This document shows positions 61,505-64,000 of a DNA stretch of 64,000 nucleotides, piece after piece. Source of the stretch: Enhydrobacter aerosaccus (GTDB lineage Bacteria; Pseudomonadota; Alphaproteobacteria; Reyranellales; Reyranellaceae); assembly GCF_900167455.1 (NCBI RefSeq), contig NZ_FUWJ01000002.1:744305-808304 (forward strand), written 5' to 3'. Below the pieces are notes generated by a model. The model was not told where the DNA came from, made no database searches, and was given only the letters and a program-made list of their open reading frames with translations. Each line of letters opens with the position of its first letter. Within the stretch, counting starts at the first letter, position 1. The translations under genes and the position numbers were made by a program.

Positions 61505-62440
61505 ATGCTGTCCGTCCTCACCCGCCGCCTCCTCAACGTCGTTCCGACCTTGCTGTCGGTCATCGCGCTGGTCTTCCTGCTGTTCAGCGTCCTGCCCGGC
61601 AGCTTCATGTCGAGCATGGGCGAGGATGGCCGCACGACCATCGATCCGGCGGTCATGGAACGCATGAAGAAGGAGATGGGTCTCGACGATCCGCTGCCAA
61701 CGCGCTTCGCCAAGTATGTGGCAAGCGTGGCGGTGGGTGACTTCGGCAAGTCGTTCCGCACGCGCGAGCCCGTCACCAAGCTGATCGGCCAGCGCATCTG
61801 GCCGTCGCTGAAGCTCGTATTCGCCGCCATGGCCTTCGCGATCGCCATCGGCGTGACCCTGGGCTTCTTCGCCGCGCTGAAGCCCGGCAGTCCGGTCGAC
61901 ACGATATCGATGGTCGGCGCGATTTCGGGCCTGTCGCTGTCGCAGTTCTGGTTCGGCCTGATGCTGATGTATCTCTTTGCCCTCAAGCTCAAATGGCTGC
62001 CGAGCTTCGGCTATGGCGACGGCGGCCTCTCCCATCTGATCCTGCCGGCGGTGGCGCTGGGCGTCGGCCCGATGGCGTTGCTGGCGCGGACGACGCGCGC
62101 CGCCGTGCTCGATGTGTTGAACGCCGATTTTGTCCGTACCGCCCGCAGCAAGGGCATGAGCGAGCGCCTGGTCGTGAAGTGGCACGTGCTGCGCAATGCC
62201 CTGGTGCTGGTCATCACCATTGTCGGCCTGCAATTCGGGTCGCTGATGGGCCAGGCCGTCGTGGTCGAGAAGCTGTTCGCCTGGCCGGGCGTCGGCTCGC
62301 TGATGGTCGACTCGGTCTTCCAGCGCGACATCCCGGCGGTGCAGGGCTGCATCCTGATGATCGTGCTCTTCTTCCTCGCCATCAACACGCTGGTCGATAT
62401 CGCCTACAGCGTGATCGATCCGCGCATCCGGTATCGCTGA
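61505..62440 (+). CDS. Peptide-type ABC transporter permease (DppB-like)
   Basis: Inner-membrane permease of 311 aa with six helices. The N-terminus VLTRRLLNVVPTLLSVIALVF, the EAA-type LNADFVRTARSKGMSERLVV and the C-terminal DIAYSVIDPRIRYR are typical. The ribosome binding site is weak (GAGCGG 11 bases away), consistent with lower expression than the binding protein. It is a distinct system from the partial permease at the window start. Confidence 0.92.
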   Translation: MLSVLTRRLLNVVPTLLSVIALVFLLFSVLPGSFMSSMGEDGRTTIDPAVMERMKKEMGLDDPLPTRFAKYVASVAVGDFGKSFRTREPVTKLIGQRIWPSLKLVFAAMAFAIAIGVTLGFFAALKPGSPVDTISMVGAISGLSLSQFWFGLMLMYLFALKLKWLPSFGYGDGGLSHLILPAVALGVGPMALLARTTRAAVLDVLNADFVRTARSKGMSERLVVKWHVLRNALVLVITIVGLQFGSLMGQAVVVEKLFAWPGVGSLMVDSVFQRDIPAVQGCILMIVLFFLAINTLVDIAYSVIDPRIRYR

Positions 62441-63288
62441 TGAAGCTGCCCCTCAAGCTGCCCAGACTGAAAGGCGGCACCTCGCTGTGGGTCGGTGGCG
62501 CGCTGGTCGGACTCGCGATCACGGTCGCGATCGCGGCGCCGCTGATCGCCCACACCGACCCGGTGCTCGACGCCAACCTGATGAACGCCGAGATCCCGCC
62601 CGACGCGGAATATTGGTTCGGCACGGATGCACAGGGCCGCGACATCTATTCGCGCATCGTCTACGGCTCGCGCATCTCGCTGACCGTGGGCGTGGTGAGC
62701 CAGATCCTGAACAGCCTCATCGGCGTCACGCTCGGCCTCACCGCCGGCTACTGGGGCGGCTGGTGGGACGACGTCGTCAGCGGGCTCACCAACCTGATGC
62801 TCGCGATTCCCTCGCTGGTCTTCGCGCTGGCGATCATGGCGATCCTGGGACCGGGCCTGGTCTCGCTGCTGGTGGCGCTCGGGCTCACCGCCTGGTCCTA
62901 TTCCTGCCGGGTCGCGCGCGCGCAGGTGCTATCGCTCAAGAGCCAGGGCTACATCCAGGCCGCGCGCATCCTGGGCTATGGCGATCTGCGCATCATGTTC
63001 ACGCAGGTACTGCCCAACGTCCTGGGTCCGCTGATCGTCATCGCCACGCTGGGCATGGGCAGCGCGATCCTCTCCGAAGCGGCGCTGTCGTTCCTCGGCC
63101 TCGGCATCCGTCCGCCCTTCCCGAGCTGGGGCAGCATGCTCTCCGAGGCTCGCGACCAGATCACGACGGCACCATGGCTCTCGGTCTTCCCGGGCCTCGC
63201 CATCTTCCTCACCGTGCTCGGCCTCAATCTGCTGGGCGACGGGCTGCGCGATATCCTCGATCCGCAATCCAAGACTCGCCGGTCATGA
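62440..63288 (+). CDS. Peptide-type ABC transporter permease (DppC-like)
   Basis: Inner-membrane permease of 282 aa. GTDAQGRDIYSRIVYGSRISL, SQGYIQAARILGYGDLRI and the ending LLGDGLRDILDPQ are diagnostic. The ATG at 62440 overlaps the preceding stop by one base (TGATG), so the open frame upstream of it is ignored. Confidence 0.92.
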   Translation: MKLPLKLPRLKGGTSLWVGGALVGLAITVAIAAPLIAHTDPVLDANLMNAEIPPDAEYWFGTDAQGRDIYSRIVYGSRISLTVGVVSQILNSLIGVTLGLTAGYWGGWWDDVVSGLTNLMLAIPSLVFALAIMAILGPGLVSLLVALGLTAWSYSCRVARAQVLSLKSQGYIQAARILGYGDLRIMFTQVLPNVLGPLIVIATLGMGSAILSEAALSFLGLGIRPPFPSWGSMLSEARDQITTAPWLSVFPGLAIFLTVLGLNLLGDGLRDILDPQSKTRRS

Positions 63289-63298
63289 AGGCGCGCGC

Positions 63299-64000
63299 AT
63301 GACCCAGCCCCTGCTCAAGGTCGAGGACCTGCGCATCGCCCTTGCCGGCGATGGCGTCACGCACAACGCGGTCGAGAACGTCTCCTTCGAGATCGGCCGC
63401 GGCGAGGCCTTCGGCCTGGTGGGCGAATCGGGCTGCGGCAAGAGCATCTCCGCGCTGGCGGTGATGGGCCTGCTGAAGCGGCCGCTCTCCGTGGCGAGCG
63501 GCAGGATCGTGCTCGACGGAAGGGAGATCCAGGACGCCTCGCCTGCCGAATGGCGCAACCTGCGCGGCAGCAAGATCGGCATGATCTTCCAGGAGCCGAT
63601 GACGGCGCTCAACCCGCTCTCTCCGGTCGGCCGCCAGATCGCCGAGATGTTTGTGCTGCACGAGGGCGCAGGCTGGACCGAGGCGATGGACCGTGCCGAG
63701 GAAGCGCTGCGCCAGGTTCACGTGCCCTCGCCCGAGCGACGCATCAAGGACTTCCCGCATCAACTCTCGGGCGGCATGCGTCAGCGCGTGATGATCGCCA
63801 TCGCGCTTGCCTGCGGACCCGACCTGCTGATCGCCGACGAACCCACGACCGCGCTCGATGTGACCGTGCAGGCCGAGATCATCGACCTCATGCGCGAGCT
63901 CTGCGCCGCCAAGGGAACGGCCATCCTGATGATCAGCCATGATCTCGGGCTGGTCGCCAACATGTGCAGGCGCGTGGCCGTGATGTATGCCGGCCGCATC
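63299..64000 (+). CDS. Peptide-type ABC transporter ATPase (DppD-like), 3' partial
   Basis: ATPase running off the window; 234 residues visible. Walker A is [15 protein letters not shown], the Q-loop is [11 protein letters not shown], the signature [15 protein letters not shown], Walker [16 protein letters not shown], and the switch ISHDLGL. The ATG at 63299 has GAAGG 7 bases ahead. A five-codon mini-frame (63285-63302) links the dppC stop and this start. A second ATPase (DppF-like) or a fused half probably follows. Confidence 0.92.
   Translation, partial: MTQPLLKVEDLRIALAGDGVTHNAVENVSFEIGRGEAFGLVGESGCGKSISALAVMGLLKRPLSVASGRIVLDGREIQDASPAEWRNLRGSKIGMIFQEPMTALNPLSPVGRQIAEMFVLHEGAGWTEAMDRAEEALRQVHVPSPERRIKDFPHQLSGGMRQRVMIAIALACGPDLLIADEPTTALDVTVQAEIIDLMRELCAAKGTAILMISHDLGLVANMCRRVAVMYAGRI

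Noticed and set aside
1..64000. tRNA, rRNA, CRISPR array, prophage or insertion sequence
   Set aside because: No cloverleaf with a conserved T-loop, no regularly spaced repeats, and no transposase, integrase or phage structural genes were seen on either strand.

Overview
The window is high-GC, densely packed bacterial DNA with short intergenic gaps, frequent 4-bp start/stop overlaps and many GTG starts. The gene families (branched-chain, polar amino acid, sugar and peptide ABC importers, orphan Bug-type binding proteins, a PaoABC-type molybdenum hydroxylase, DUF1800/DUF1501, HME-RND efflux) point to a free-living soil or water Alphaproteobacterium, perhaps Reyranella- or Bradyrhizobium-like; that placement is inference only. 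I see no tRNA, rRNA, CRISPR, phage or insertion sequence.

Layout. 1-1.5 kb: two peptide ABC permeases (the first cut by the window edge). 1.5-8.8 kb: a small lipoprotein, a heavy-metal-type RND efflux operon (adaptor, pump, NodT-type outer-membrane channel) and an OmpR-type response regulator without a kinase. 8.9-16.1 kb: a probable seven-gene unit, enolase-superfamily enzyme followed by a Liv importer with two tandem binding proteins. 16.2-26.5 kb: HutD, a ModA-like binding protein, the DUF1800/DUF1501 pair, a catalase-type peroxidase with cytochrome b561, a class III aminotransferase, a HAD phosphatase, DUF3617, SDR and FrnE proteins. 26.5-35.3 kb: AsmA, a peptide-binding protein, an esterase/enolase-superfamily/YaiI cluster and a binding protein lacking a signal peptide. 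35.3-40.3 kb: a seven-gene operon (GntR regulator, RpiB-type isomerase, two binding proteins, two permeases, ATPase) with a readable promoter and operator. 40.5-45.6 kb: three tiny genes, two of them low-complexity, and a sugar ABC operon. 45.8-48.0 kb: DoxX, a Bug-type binding protein and two tandem Lin0512-family genes.

The most notable locus is 47.99-50.94 kb. A gene that seems to stop after 93 codons in fact reads through an in-frame TGA into a further 80 codons. The residues at that point read Sec-Gly-Ser-Cys, the signature of the UGSC selenoprotein family, and a bacterial SECIS-like hairpin lies directly after the TGA. It follows a conserved 351-residue partner gene with a sigma70-like promoter and sits next to a LysR regulator. 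TTGCG/CGCAA half-sites occur in front of both the regulator and the partner gene. This makes a regulated selenoprotein operon, which also implies selenocysteine machinery elsewhere in the genome.

51.2-64 kb: an SsuD-like flavin monooxygenase, pantothenate kinase, a gamma-glutamyltransferase-like enzyme, a CBS protein, paoABC-like genes, a small EthD/dabb-like protein and a peptide ABC operon running off the window. Palindromic repeats sit between the binding-protein and permease genes of two ABC operons (43.1 and 61.4 kb), and a larger inverted repeat lies at 51.1 kb.
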